From assembly GCA_963082975.1 (NCBI GenBank), contig OY720350.1:49492734-49556733 (forward strand): DNA of 64,000 bases, written 5' to 3'. The position numbers and the translations under genes were made by a program. This document shows positions 51,979 through 62,423 of the stretch, piece by piece. How positions within the stretch are numbered: the first letter of the stretch is position 1; each line of letters begins with the position of its first letter. The notes under the pieces are model-generated. The model made no database searches. It was not told the origin of the DNA and saw only the letters and a list, made by a program, of their open reading frames with translations. This stretch comes from Labia minor (Eukaryota; Arthropoda; Insecta; Dermaptera; Spongiphoridae).

Positions 51979-52800
51979 TTTTTCTCAACCTTAGTGAAAA
52001 TGATTCAGGAACCTTCAAAACGTATAAAAACATCAAAATCTCAACATCGAAAATTTTCATGATCGCAATACTATCTCTGGTGAGATAGTAATAAATTCCT
52101 GTATTTTCAGCGATTCATCAAGCTGAAATTTATATATAGCGATTTTATACAATTTTTAATCATGTGAAAAAGTATCAAACATACATATTTAATTTTATCG
52201 TCAGTTAGAGGAAAAAAAATCAAAACGTGGTAGGTTATGACGCTCTTCCGGGTGAGCTATATTCCTCAAAAGTCATTTCATGATTCTAGCTCAAACCGTT
52301 TTTGCGTAATCTTGTCTACATACACACATATAGACACACACACCTACATTTTCTCAACCTTATTGAAAATAACTCAGGGATCTTCAAAACATAAAAAACA
52401 TCAAAATCTCGACATCGAAAATTTTCGTGATCGCAATACTAACTCTGGCGAGATAGTAAAAAGGCAATTTTTTTATCGAATTTATATTGTCATTCTAAGA
52501 AGAATTCTAAGAAGATGAATATTTATTTTCCTTTTAAAATCGTTACCCAAATTATCAGTAGTTGCAATTTAATTAATGTAATTTATGTTTTAATTTATTT
52601 TTAGAAAAATCTTATATATGGAAAATTACCCATCTATGGCTCCGATTCGTTCAGAAATGTTGGCGTTTAAAAAACAAGTCAAGGAAAGTAATTATGATTT
52701 TTCGGCTGCTGGTTTTTTTATTATCAACCGAAATTTATTACTTGCAGTTACAGCAACTATTGTCACGTATTTAATTGTACTCTTTTCGGGATTTTGTTAA
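50015..52800 (+). CDS. gustatory receptor 2 (7tm_7 family)
   Basis: Three exons: 50015-50709, 50777-51142, 52605-52800; 418 aa, typical for insect Grs. Phases fit and all junctions are GT/AG. An upstream in-frame ATG at 49811 lies inside LINE sequence, and receptor 3 starts at MDIFSVF, so 50015 is preferred. Seven hydrophobic segments can be placed, from SPFCWFYLFIILISIG through to the last, NLLLAVTATIVTYLIVLF. The C terminus reads TYLIVLFSGFC, a variant of the family hallmark TYhhhhhQF in which Gln is replaced by Ser-Gly. The loop before TM7 (MAPIRSEMLAFKKQVKESNY) is the usual conserved intracellular stretch. Ligand unknown. Intron 2 (1.46 kb) carries three Helentron-like repeats. Confidence 0.88.
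51252..51440 (-). mobile_element. Helentron-like repeat, family A copy 10 (3' part)
   Basis: Hairpin end CTGGAGTGTCTCCACTC, then the AT-rich part up to a remnant of the CCACGT...CGTGCTGGCG zone. It is cut where copy 11 begins, in the same orientation. Confidence 0.75.
51443..52089 (-). mobile_element. Helentron-like repeat, family A copy 11
   Basis: Full length, with a very long (CA)n microsatellite at about 51903-51974. The frame through it reads HTHTHT and is not a gene. The 5' motif at the right end is TGAGATAGT. Confidence 0.85.
52090..52457 (-). mobile_element. Helentron-like repeat, family A copy 12 (5' part)
   Basis: Lacks the hairpin end and starts at the CTGTATTTTCAGCGATTCA zone directly after copy 11. 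The 5' end is CTGGCGAGATAGT. With copies 10 and 11 it forms a head-to-tail run. Confidence 0.8.
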
Positions 52801-53345
52801 TTAAATGGTAATTAAGTATTTAATATTTTTTATATCATTATGAAGATAATAATTTGGATTAACATTTATTTTTAGAATATCATTTTATTATACAATTTAA
52901 ATTGATTAATTATCTTCATTATCATCCTCTTACTGACTGAGTGTCACTATATATTGAAGAGAAATATTTAATATATTAATTATATTAATACAACAAATAT
53001 ATTCTAGCCCTAATTATAATTGTAAAAATAATGTTTTAATCACATACATTATAATTATACTATTTGTTAAATATATATTTAAAAACTGAAATATAAAAGC
53101 ATAAAATCTATTTATAAATTTATTTTATAATTTTACTATTTATTTTTAATATTATTTTTAAAAGATTATAAATGACTTCAAGTCCTGATTTTGGTAACCT
53201 CTTGTTTATAAATTTGTTAATATTTAATTAAAATTACTTTATATGTATATTTTATAATTATAATAGATAAGTATACATTCCAATTTTTATTATATATTAA
53301 ATATTAAATTTTTATTTTAATTTCTAATATTCAAATATCATTTGA
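52801..53345. repeat. 3' flank duplicated with that of gustatory receptor 3
   Basis: The 540 bp after the stop match 62424-62960 almost throughout (for example AATTAAATGGTAATTAA and GTCCTGATTTTGGTAACCTC). The match stops at about 53346, where the Penelope-like piece begins. The receptor duplication thus included this flank. Confidence 0.8.
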
Positions 53346-54560
53346 AATCAAATGAATGCCACCCAGCCCAACTGAACTCAGTCGTACGAACGCTTGTGTC
53401 TAGATCTCTTCACCTCACGGATGAACAACACAGAAAACAGGAGATCACGACAATAACTAGTGCTCTGGTTCAAAGACTACTCCCCAAAATTTATACAAAA
53501 ACAAATATCTTGGATTCTGACCCCAAAACCATTATCAACAGTTCCCCCAACAGAAAAAGATCCCTTAGTTCAAAAGCATAAAATACGTAAAAGGTTTCAC
53601 GGACAAAATTGGGCGAATTCTTTCCAGAACTGAGATCAAACCCATTTTTAAGACCCACATGAAACTCTCCAACCTAATCCGAACTTCCAAAGACATAGTT
53701 CCAAATGAGTGTCTGGGTGTCTATGAGATTCCCTGCTCAGACTGCCCGAGATCATACATAGGAAAGACGAACAGGAGAATTCAAAATAGAATTTATGAGC
53801 ATGGGCTGTCTCTAAGGAGATTAGATCCGGCCTCAGCTTTAACCAAGCACCACAATGAGACTGTGCACAACATCAATTTCTCCGAAACCAAAACCTTAGC
53901 TCCCATTCAGCTCAAATATCCCAGACTCCGGCGTGAAACAATTCAAATTGAAAAACGTCCCAATTGCCTCAACACAAGGGACGACGCCCTGAACCTCCCT
54001 CCGTTCTGGAAATTAGCTCTGAAATCACACTCCCAACCACCCGTCAAAACTCCAACCCAATCAACTTTATCTTCAACCATTAATTCACAAACTCCTAAAA
54101 AACGTGCCACTAATAAAGTTGATCGCACAAACAGCTGGAATTCCCGCCTCAGATCCAGAACCAATATAAATTCCGCCATAAAGTTAAGCTCCGCCCAGCA
54201 GAGTACACAAAGCCCATTGCGTATGCGCAGGTAGCAAGCTCAGGTAGAATCCAAAGGGTCAGGTCCCAGTTGGCCTCGGGCTATTGTCTGGTAAGGACGT
54301 GTACCAGAGTCAGGGATTCTTCGGAGCTCCACAGCAACGCAATGAGTACAAACCCATCCAACCTATCAACCCAAAATCCCTATATTAACCCATTGGTCAC
54401 ACAGACTAAGTCCCAGAAACCCAAAAATATTCCCACCTAAATAATCTCTTGAAAATGGTGCCGAAACGTCGAGAAAACAATCTCACAAAAATACGTGATT
54501 ATACCCTGATATATCTGATAGTAATATAACAATAACATTCACGGAAACCTAAACCAACAT
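53346..54560 (+). mobile_element. Penelope-like element, 3' half with GIY-YIG domain
   Basis: The first reading (NECHPAQLNSVVRTLVSRSL...TDEQHRKQE) resembles the stretch after the palm of Penelope-type reverse transcriptases. The next (53659-54234) contains GVYEIPCSDCPRSYIGKTNR followed by IYEHGLSLRR, a GIY-YIG endonuclease with its C-x-x-C insert, diagnostic of Penelope-like elements. A Pro/Ser/Thr-rich tail follows. Near 54455-54475 the non-coding end has TGGTGCCGAAACGTCGAG, a word common at Penelope-element ends. The reverse-transcriptase core is absent and the two readings are not continuous, so this is a 5'-truncated copy. Its base composition is clearly less AT-rich than the surroundings. 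Confidence 0.85.
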
Positions 54561-54580
54561 ATATATATATTCTTTTTTTT

Positions 54581-54670
54581 TTCTCAACCTTATTGAAAAT
54601 GACTCAGGGACCTTCAAAACGTATAAAAACATCAAAATCTACAAATCGAAAATTTTCTGGCGAGATAGTA
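54581..54670 (-). mobile_element. Helentron-like repeat, family A copy 13 (5' end only)
   Basis: About 90 bp of the family-A 5' end (TTCTCAACCTTATTGAAAAT ... TCTGGCGAGATAGT), following the Penelope fragment. Confidence 0.7.
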
Positions 54671-54911
54671 AAAATATGATTTTTTAGACAAATGATATAA
54701 ACTCGTTGTTTTAAAATTTTGTCTTTTTAACATTGGGCAAATTTTTTCAATTTGTTTAAAATCCAAATGATTATATTCTATTATAATTTATTAATAGGTT
54801 TATTATTATGTTTATTATGTTTAATAAATTCTCTTGTACGATGTGATATTAATAAAAAATAAGATTAAATTGTATATATAAATTTAATAATTACAATACT
54901 TTAAAATTTTT

Positions 54912-55540
54912 ACCGACCGACGATAGTAAGGGAGGTATTGTTTTCACACCAAATTTCACATGTGGAGATTTTTACATATCTCCACGAATCATGCATTTTC
55001 TTAACAGAAAAAAGTATTTTTAGCATGATGTCTGTCCGTCCGTCCGTCCGTATAGATGTGTACAGCCTGAACGGCTCAACCGATTTTGATGAAATTTGGT
55101 AAATTTACTTAATGCATCAGTGGGATGAATTGATCAACTTTTGGTGCAAATCCGGAAACCGGAAGTGGTAGTATTAGCGATCGACGATAGGAAGGGAAGG
55201 GTTATTTTCACACCAAATTTCACATGAGGAGATTTTTTACATATCACCACGAATCATGCACTTTGTATTAGTTTTATCCTCGAGAAAAATCATATTTATT
55301 AGTTTTTTCTTGATTTAAAATTATATGACCTCATCCAGCCATTCATGACGTCACAGCCTGGTCTTGCATATATATTATAAATAAAATAAAATTAAAAATA
55401 TTTATTATTTATGTATCCATATCTGTTTTTTATTACATTAATAGATATATTAAAATTATTTGAAATTGTTTCTGTAGCTGGAAATTAATTTACTTCAAAC
55501 CGTCGGTCGGTTCGGACCTGGCCACAGGTCAACTTATTAT
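54912..55540 (+). mobile_element. Helentron-like repeat, family B copy 3 (best-preserved)
   Basis: Reference copy: ACCGACCGACGATAGTAAGG at the start, (GTCC)n at 55030-55050, core GAACGGCTCAACCGATTTTG followed by ATGAAATTTGG. Near the end comes CGTCGGTCGGT, the exact reverse complement of the first 11 bases. The hairpin GACCTG-GCCA-CAGGTC (55515-55530) follows. The start sequence recurs internally (GATCGACGATAGGAAGGGAA, about 55180), so the element contains a partial self-duplication. Confidence 0.88.
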
Positions 55541-55587
55541 ATTTAATTATAATATTAAAATAGGCGTATTATTTGAGCATATTTACA

Positions 55588-56215
55588 ACTAGCTGCTTCG
55601 AGCGCCTTCGGCGCTCTCCACACCTAGACGGGGGCTCCGCCCCCTGTACCCCCCGAGTGTCCCTATTCTGAGCTATAACCATCTAACTCCTACCCTGTCC
55701 CATCTCTCTCACGTTCCTTCCTACATTGTCCGCCCTGTTCACAATTGGTCTTCCAAACGGACGTTTTCCAATCGAACTCCCCACCAATATATTTTTCCTC
55801 TCCCATTCTAGCCATGTGCCCTGCCGATCCCAGCTTTCTCGCTTTTATAACCCTAACTATATCTAGAGATGCATAGAGGTCATGCAATTCCTTGTTATGC
55901 AGTCTCCGCCATTCCCCGGTGTCCTCATCTTTCTTTGGCCCATAAATGCTGGGAAGAATCCTATTCTCAAATACTCTGAATCTACTCTCATCTCCCAGGG
56001 TTATAGACCATGCCTCCCACCCATATAATACAATTAATAATTTAATAATTTTGATCCCCTTTGATAATAATTTCCAGATTGCTACCTCGATTTAAATTCT
56101 TTGCAAATATTATTCTCTCTGATACTAATTATTTTGTCTTATCACTATTAATTTCAAACCCCATCAATTTTCCTGCCTCGATTAATTTTTTTATGCTACT
56201 TTAAATGTTATTAAT
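55588..56215. mobile_element. composite element F3, copy 4 (partial)
   Basis: Start ACTAGCTGCTTCGAGCGCC and both GC hairpins are present. The spacer between hairpins and LINE tail is deleted. The antisense LINE part still shows LYGWEAWS, GDESRFRVFENRILP and WRRLHNKELHDLYAS on the minus strand. No nested MITE and no right end. Confidence 0.75.
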
Positions 56216-56498
56216 TTATTTAAAAAAAAATCAGAGTAAACAAAATGAAAATAAAATATAAAATTAGCATAACACTAAACTACTATAAAAATAATATTAA
56301 AAAATATATTATATATTAAAATCTTACGTGAAAATCCAATTATGAGATCAAATTTTCTTAATTAAAATAATTTACTCACATAATCTTAAAAATTAATAGT
56401 ATTAAATTATAGCCGTTATGTGAATGTTTTCAAAGTTTAAAAGGCCAATAAGATCAATTGAGATATTGTAAATATCAATAGATATATAAAAAGATTTT
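56216..56498. other. AT-rich spacer
   Basis: No gene or repeat recognised. Confidence 0.45.
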
Positions 56499-56500
56499 TA

Positions 56501-57073
56501 TTAGGTCGAGTCATAAATAACTTCCGCCTAAGTAGTGTGCTTCTTTTGGTATTGTTTGTACACAATGAGATTCCCCTTGATAAGGGATTTTTGTTTTCGC
56601 TTAGCAAGTATAAACTGGTCAGTCTCTAGACAACCTCGTTTCGGTGCGCACGTAAATATTTTTTTATTTATACCTTTAAAATGGATAATCAAAAAATACA
56701 CTTTCGACATGTGATGCTTTGGGAATTTAAACAAGGCAATAGTCCTACAGCTACGGCTCGAAAACTTTGCAGTGTATATGGTGAAGGAGTGATAACTGAT
56801 CGGGCAGTAAGAAATTGGTTTGTAAAATTCCGTTCTGGAGACATGACCTTAAAAGACGAGCCAAGGATGGGTCGTCCTTCTGACTTTGATGACGATGTTT
56901 TGAAGTCAGTTTTGGAAGAAAATCCACGCCAGTCAACTAGAGAGTTATCACAGAAGCTCAATACATCCCAATCAACTGTTAGAATACATTTTAGATTAAT
57001 TTTTATTTGTTTTTGTGTTATCGAAAAATAAATGTATGAATAAAAAACGGAAGTTATTTATGACTCGACCTAA
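56501..57073 (+). mobile_element. internally deleted mariner with intact ends
   Basis: 573 bp with perfect terminal inverted repeats (TTAGGTCGAGTCATAAATAA, continuing CTTCCG) and a TA target duplication on both sides (56499-56500, 57074-57075). An open frame from 56681 encodes MDNQKIHFRHVMLWEFKQGN...DRAVRNWFVKFRSGD...GRPSDFDDD...STRELSQKLNTSQSTV. That is both helix-turn-helix motifs of a mellifera/cecropia-type mariner transposase, about 105 residues. It then jumps straight to the right end, so the DDD catalytic domain is gone. It can bind but not cut. The clean ends suggest recent mobilisation in trans. Confidence 0.9.
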
Positions 57074-57125
57074 TATTTGCACATTGCTCAGAATTTAAAT
57101 TACCGCCAAATTATTGCCACCAGCG

Positions 57126-57352
57126 CCTCTATGATCTAGTATGATAACTAAACTATTTTTAATTAATATTCTTTATAATTTTTTTAAAATTTTTCTAATT
57201 AAAAAATCGAAAATCGGGCTTCGAGGTCTGGTGGCCAGCCCCTTTGTGCTTCCGTGTAAAAAATTCCATGTCCCTGCGTGCGATAGATTTGCCTGGAGAG
57301 CTCGGTCAGACAGACAAACAGACACATTACACTTGCTTTTATTATTATAGAT
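57126..57352. repeat. unclassified retro-repeat tail
   Basis: A GC-richer block (GGGCTTCGAGGTCTGGTGGC...) ends in CAGACAGACAAACAGACACA and then ATTATTATAGAT. Such CAGACAGACA...ATAGAT ends are common on insect LINE/SINE-type repeats. No protein. Confidence 0.4.
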
Positions 57353-58696
57353 AAATATATGTATATATTGATAAATTTATAAAAAAATCTTATATATATA
57401 TTAATTAAACTAAAATACATTTATTTAATGTAATGTAATATAATTGTTTCCTTTTAATAAATAATCTAAGATAAAAGTAAAACTTCTTTAACACGTTAAG
57501 AATTCATAGATAATAAATTAATAGAATAAATTTACAAATTGAAAATTTTTTTAATGAACTTCACATCTTGGTTAGTGACAATTTAGTAAATAAGATGAAG
57601 TTATTTAAACAGACCTAAGAACATTTTCTATTATTATATAATTTCAAAGATTATTCCATTAATTCGATTATAATTTGAATTTTATGCATCATACTTTCAA
57701 TTATTAAGATTATACTTAATTAATTCAAATAAGTGAAATTTAATAGGTTGATTGTGTAGATTAACCGCCCGCCAGCAGTATAATGGGAAAATGGAGGATT
57801 AAATTAATAAAACGTTAACCAACCCTTTCTCTCTCTTTCTCATTTACATACACCCTTTTAGTTCATTATTCCTTTGATATAAGTTGTTAATGAATTTTAA
57901 CGAACACATTTGAAAGTATGTAATAGGAAAAGAATGATCGTATTTCTTTAATATTAAAAAAAAAATTGAAGCTACACCTTTCAATCAACATCTATTTTTA
58001 CAGATTTTTTCTAATAAATATCAATTTCTCTCATACTTTATATTTATCTATTTTTAATGATTATAAAAATTCATGAGAATTATCTAAAATAATAAAAGTT
58101 ATTTTTAAAATTTGGAATTTTAGCTCATTTAGAGTACTTCAAAGTGAATTTTATGTTAAGTATCAGCAACTATTTCTAAAACTGATAGGAAAGAACTTGG
58201 AATTAGTGATGTGCTGACTGAACTTAGCACCCTCATCGATATCTTGCGATAGTCTGTGTTTTTTTAGTTGGTTGAATGACAAATTATTTACAGTTTCTTA
58301 AATACCTTAACCTTACCTTCTCCAAGAGACACATTTACACAGACCAGAACTATATTTTTTTAGACTTTCTGTTAGGGGAACTTAAAGGGGGTATTATTTA
58401 GGAAAACGCGAGTATGAATTTTGAACAATCGCATTAATTCCATATATATTATGAAATTATAACAAATAATTAGTTTTTTTACTAAAACAGAAAAGTCATC
58501 AGTAATTTAATATTCATTTATTTTGAAGGTGAAATAGTAATCAAATAAAATATCTTTAGTTTTAATTAGAATGAAAGTAAAAATATAGAGAGCACAATTG
58601 AATATATAGATAATTAAACACGCTACATAAATACTATTAAATATTTAAAATATAATAATTAATGAGAGGGAATATACATACATTCATTGAATTTTT
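57353..58696. other. gene-free spacer
   Basis: AT-rich with small less AT-rich patches near 57765-57790 and 58197-58330. No gene or repeat recognised. Confidence 0.45.
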
Positions 58697-59064
58697 ACCG
58701 ACCGACGATAATAATACCAAATTTCACCTGTGGAGATTTTTACATATCTCCACGAATCATGCATTTTCTTAACAGAAAAAAGTATTTTTAGCATCATGTC
58801 TGTCCGTCTGTCCGTCCGTCCGTATTGAACGGCTCAACGGATTTTGATGAAATTTGGTATATTTACTTAATGCATCAGTAGGATGAATTGATCAACTTTT
58901 GGTGCAAATCCAGAAACCCGAAGTGCTAGTATTGCCGATCGAAGAGAGGAAGGGAAGGGTTATTTTCACATCAAATTTCACGTGAGGACATTTTTTACAT
59001 ATCTCCACGTATTATGCCATTTATTAACAGAAAAAAGTATTTTTAGCATGATATCTGTCCATTC
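58697..59064 (+). mobile_element. Helentron-like repeat, family B copy 4 (truncated)
   Basis: Starts ACCGACCGACGATAATAATA, has the GTCY tract at about 58798-58822 and the core AACGGCTCAACGGATTTTG. It then shows a second GTCC-like tract near 59050 and breaks into the GC-island repeat; the 3' hairpin is missing. Confidence 0.75.
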
Positions 59065-59640
59065 GTCCGCTCGTCTCCGCTCATCCCCTCTCCATTACCC
59101 TCCGCCGCCTGGCCTCACCTCCTGCTTGTCGGCCGGGCGACTCGAACGCTTTCAGTTGCCTACCATTCACTGCGCAATATAAGACATTGAGAGGCCTGTC
59201 CACCGAAATCATCCCTCAATCATTTCCTAATATAAAATTAATTAAATTTTTTTTTTTATTAATTAAAACGAAGATTTGTATATTAGTGAATTTAAAAAAA
59301 AATTTTCAATCAAAATTAAATTTTATAAAATACATTTGTATAACTCTTTACTAGTATTATTTATATATATTTAAAAATTTTATTAATTTTTCATTAAGAA
59401 TTTGGAATCGACTTAAGCTTAAATATTCTATATATTCGAATGAAGATCTCATAAATTCAATTTTATTAAAAAATAATTGCATTAATTTAATTGTAAATTA
59501 TTTAAACATTAAAAAAATTATATGTATATAAGATTTAATTTTCATTAAATATATTTATTTCTATAAATATTATTTTTTAAATGAAAATAATCTTTAAGAT
59601 GTTAGTAATTTTATCCTAAATATGTTTAAATTTTAAATAT
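59065..59640. repeat. GC-island repeat, copy 2
   Basis: Aligns with 43867-44440: GC-rich head (CATCCCCTCTCCATTACC, CGCCTGGCCTCACCTCCTGC), then GAGAGGCCTGTCCACCGAAA and the same AT-rich continuation. It stands about 1.4 kb ahead of gustatory receptor 3. Confidence 0.5.
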
Positions 59641-59947
59641 TTACTAGATATAATATTAAAATAGCTCTTTCAAAAATCTGAAATAATTACTGTCTGCGTT
59701 GTTTATTTTCATAATTAATATAAAAAATATATATAAATATATTTCTTATATATATAATTTTCAATAGTCTTCGTATATTATTTCTAATTTCAATAATCTT
59801 CGCTCTTTTCAAATCTCTTGCTGTATCCGAATGCAATTTCTTACTCCCTGATTCTTGAATTGTTAAGTTGGCATTCAGTGTTTTATAAAGTTAATATCTC
59901 TGTAATTATCTCATTTTAATTAATAATTTAAATTTATTCTTATTTTT

Positions 59948-60070
59948 ACCGACCGACGATAGTAAGGGAGGTATTGTTTTCACATCAAATTTCACATGTG
60001 GAGATTTTTACATATCTTCACAAATCAAGCATTTTCTTAAGAGACAAAAATTATTTTTAGCATGATGTCT
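59948..60070 (+). mobile_element. Helentron-like repeat, family B copy 5 (5' end only)
   Basis: ACCGACCGACGATAGTAAGG through AGCATGATGTCTG, then an abrupt change to LINE sequence. Confidence 0.75.
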
Positions 60071-60300
60071 GTGGCTAGAATGGGAAAGAAATGAAAGACG
60101 AAAAATATATTTGTATATTTGGGGAGACCGTTTGGAAAACCAAGATCGGATGTAGGAAGGGACATAAGAGAGATGGGATAAAATAGTAGGTGGATGGGTG
60201 TAACTTAGGATAACGACAGTTGGAGAAATGTTGTAGCTGCGGCCAAAAACTTTCGATATCCGTAGAACCACAGAAATAGATAGATAGATTGATAACATAA
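60071..60300 (+). mobile_element. LINE 3' tail fragment
   Basis: Contains TGGCTAGAATGGGAAAG, GGGGAGACCGTTTGG, GTAGGAAGGGACATAAGAGA and TTGTAGCTGCGGCCAAAAAC, then an ATAGATAGATAG end. These are the last coding words and 3' UTR of the LINE found antisense in F3. It lies just upstream of gustatory receptor 3, matching the LINE piece ahead of receptor 2. Confidence 0.7.
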
Positions 60301-60538
60301 AATATACTTGATGGTATTGTAGTATTGTTCACAATTTAGTAATTATGAGAGAAATCGAATATTATTCCCAGTTGTAGGCAAGGAAATAAAAAAAAAACTT
60401 GAAAAGCTAGGTCAACAATTTTATTTAAATCAATATCCATTATATTATAACAAGAATTTAATTATTAAAATAGAACTTAGTTATTCTGTTTGTTTGTTTG
60501 TTTTTTAACCATTAGTTAATTTTTTTCAGTCAAGAAAG

Positions 60539-62423
60539 ATGGATATATTTAGTGTTTTTAAACCTTTTTATATCTATTTGAAATTTTTATGTTTGATGCC
60601 TATTACAATGAAAAATCTAAATGAACAAATTATTTTGACTCATTCACCATTCTGTTGGTTCTATTTGATTATAATTTTAATTTCTATAGGGTTTTCATCT
60701 GTTTTAAAATTTGTCCATCGTAATGTGAAATTAGTTGATTTTTCATTTATATTTGCCCAATATCTTTATTACTTATCCATAATGATTCCAATTGGGATAT
60801 CGTTAATTTATTTTTCAATTTATACAAAAAAGTATTTAAATATTATTATAAATAATTTAGCATCCATAGATATGCTCCTTTATCGACATCAATTGAATAA
60901 TATTTATTCTTATCAAAAAAAGCATTACTTGAAATATTTAATTCCAATTATATTTGTGGAATTTATTTTACGATTGTGTTTTACATATCAAACTTTTAAA
61001 ATTAACTATATTCAACATTTTGATATTACCCCGTTACTTGAATTAATTCATTCGGGCGTTTTGTTGCATTTTTGTTTTTGGATTTGGATCTTTATCCAAA
61101 GAATGCAATATATTGAGAATTGTATTGACAATTTTGAGTCACAGTTGGATATAACAAATGTCCAACAGAATATTTTAAAAAAACAAATTCAGGTGAAATC
61201 ATTAGCTCAGAATAATTCTACCTATGAAAAGAGGTAAATTGTTGTAGATTTAATATTATAAACAAAAATAAATAACAGAATTTTAATTATTAACTGATTT
61301 AGGTTAGACTTGCCTGATTTGAAAATTATACGAATGGTTCATTTTGAATTGATGATTTTATTTTATAAATTATCTAAATATTTTGGAATTCCAATACTAA
61401 TTCATATTGGTATTAATTTTATCAAGATTCTCATTGCAATATATATTGTTATACGTTTTGAGATATTAAATACAATGAAACAAGAAAATCAATATTATTT
61501 TCAAATGTTCTCTTCTAAATTAGTACCTGTAAACAGAACTGAGTTGATACTAATGTTCCTTGCTCAAACAATATGGCATTTTTATATTGTGTGCCGTTTT
61601 GTATTTTTGATAAATTTTATTGAAAAGTTATCAAATTATAAACAGTCAACCCTTATCATATTGAAAAGGTATATTTTATTAATAAATATTTATGGGTTTT
61701 ATATTATTATATATATTTTTTTTTAAAATTTAGTTTAAACTTTCTCTAATTTTTTATTGAAAAATGTAATTCTTTATCGAATTTATATTTGAAATTCCAA
61801 GAAGAAATAATTTAAATATTTTTACTTGAATATACTACTATATATTTTTCGAAATTTCCATCGATCCACATAAAAGTAATTTTCTGTTAATTAAAATAAA
61901 ATTCTATTAGATAGTGTGTTACTTACTTTATGCATTTAAACATTTATTAAAATAATAGTACATTTCGTAACAATAGTATAATGAAAAATATTGAAATTTA
62001 AATACCTTAATATTTATTCAATTCCTGGTTCAGATCTACCGTCGCTCTCGTTAAACATTCCCCTGAGGGTCAATATAGACCACTCTGGCAACCTCTGAAT
62101 TAAAGTATAAAAAGAAAAAATTTCCAACTTTTTGTTAAATTCCATTAAAAATCCTTAACCTAATTGTCAGTAGTTAGATAAGTACAATTTAATTGATTTC
62201 CATTAATAATTTAATTTATTTTTTTAGAAAAATCTTATATTTGGAAAATTACCCATCTATGGCTCCAATTCGTTCAGAAATGTTGGCGTTTAAAAAACAA
62301 GTCAAGGAGAGTAATTATGTAATCTCGGCTGCTGGTTTTTTTATCATCAACCGAAATTTATTACTTGCAGTTACTGCAACTATTGTCACGTATTTAATTG
62401 TACTCTTTTCGGGATTTTGTTAA
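60539..62423 (+). CDS. gustatory receptor 3 (7tm_7 family)
   Basis: Three exons: 60539-61233, 61303-61668, 62228-62423; 418 aa with the same exon sizes and phases as receptor 2. The protein differs from receptor 2 at only a modest number of positions (for example FLIIILI, TYQTFKINY, NVISAAG-region changes). Seven hydrophobic segments and the C-terminal TYLIVLFSGFC are kept. Intron 2 is only 559 bp and lacks the repeat array present in receptor 2. All exons are open, so it looks functional. Expected role: a ligand-gated cation channel subunit of chemosensory neurons, with the family's inverted membrane topology; ligand unknown. Confidence 0.9.

Noticed and set aside
51880-52062. Open frame reading HTHTHT...
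   Set aside because: It is a (CA)n microsatellite inside repeat A11, not a protein.
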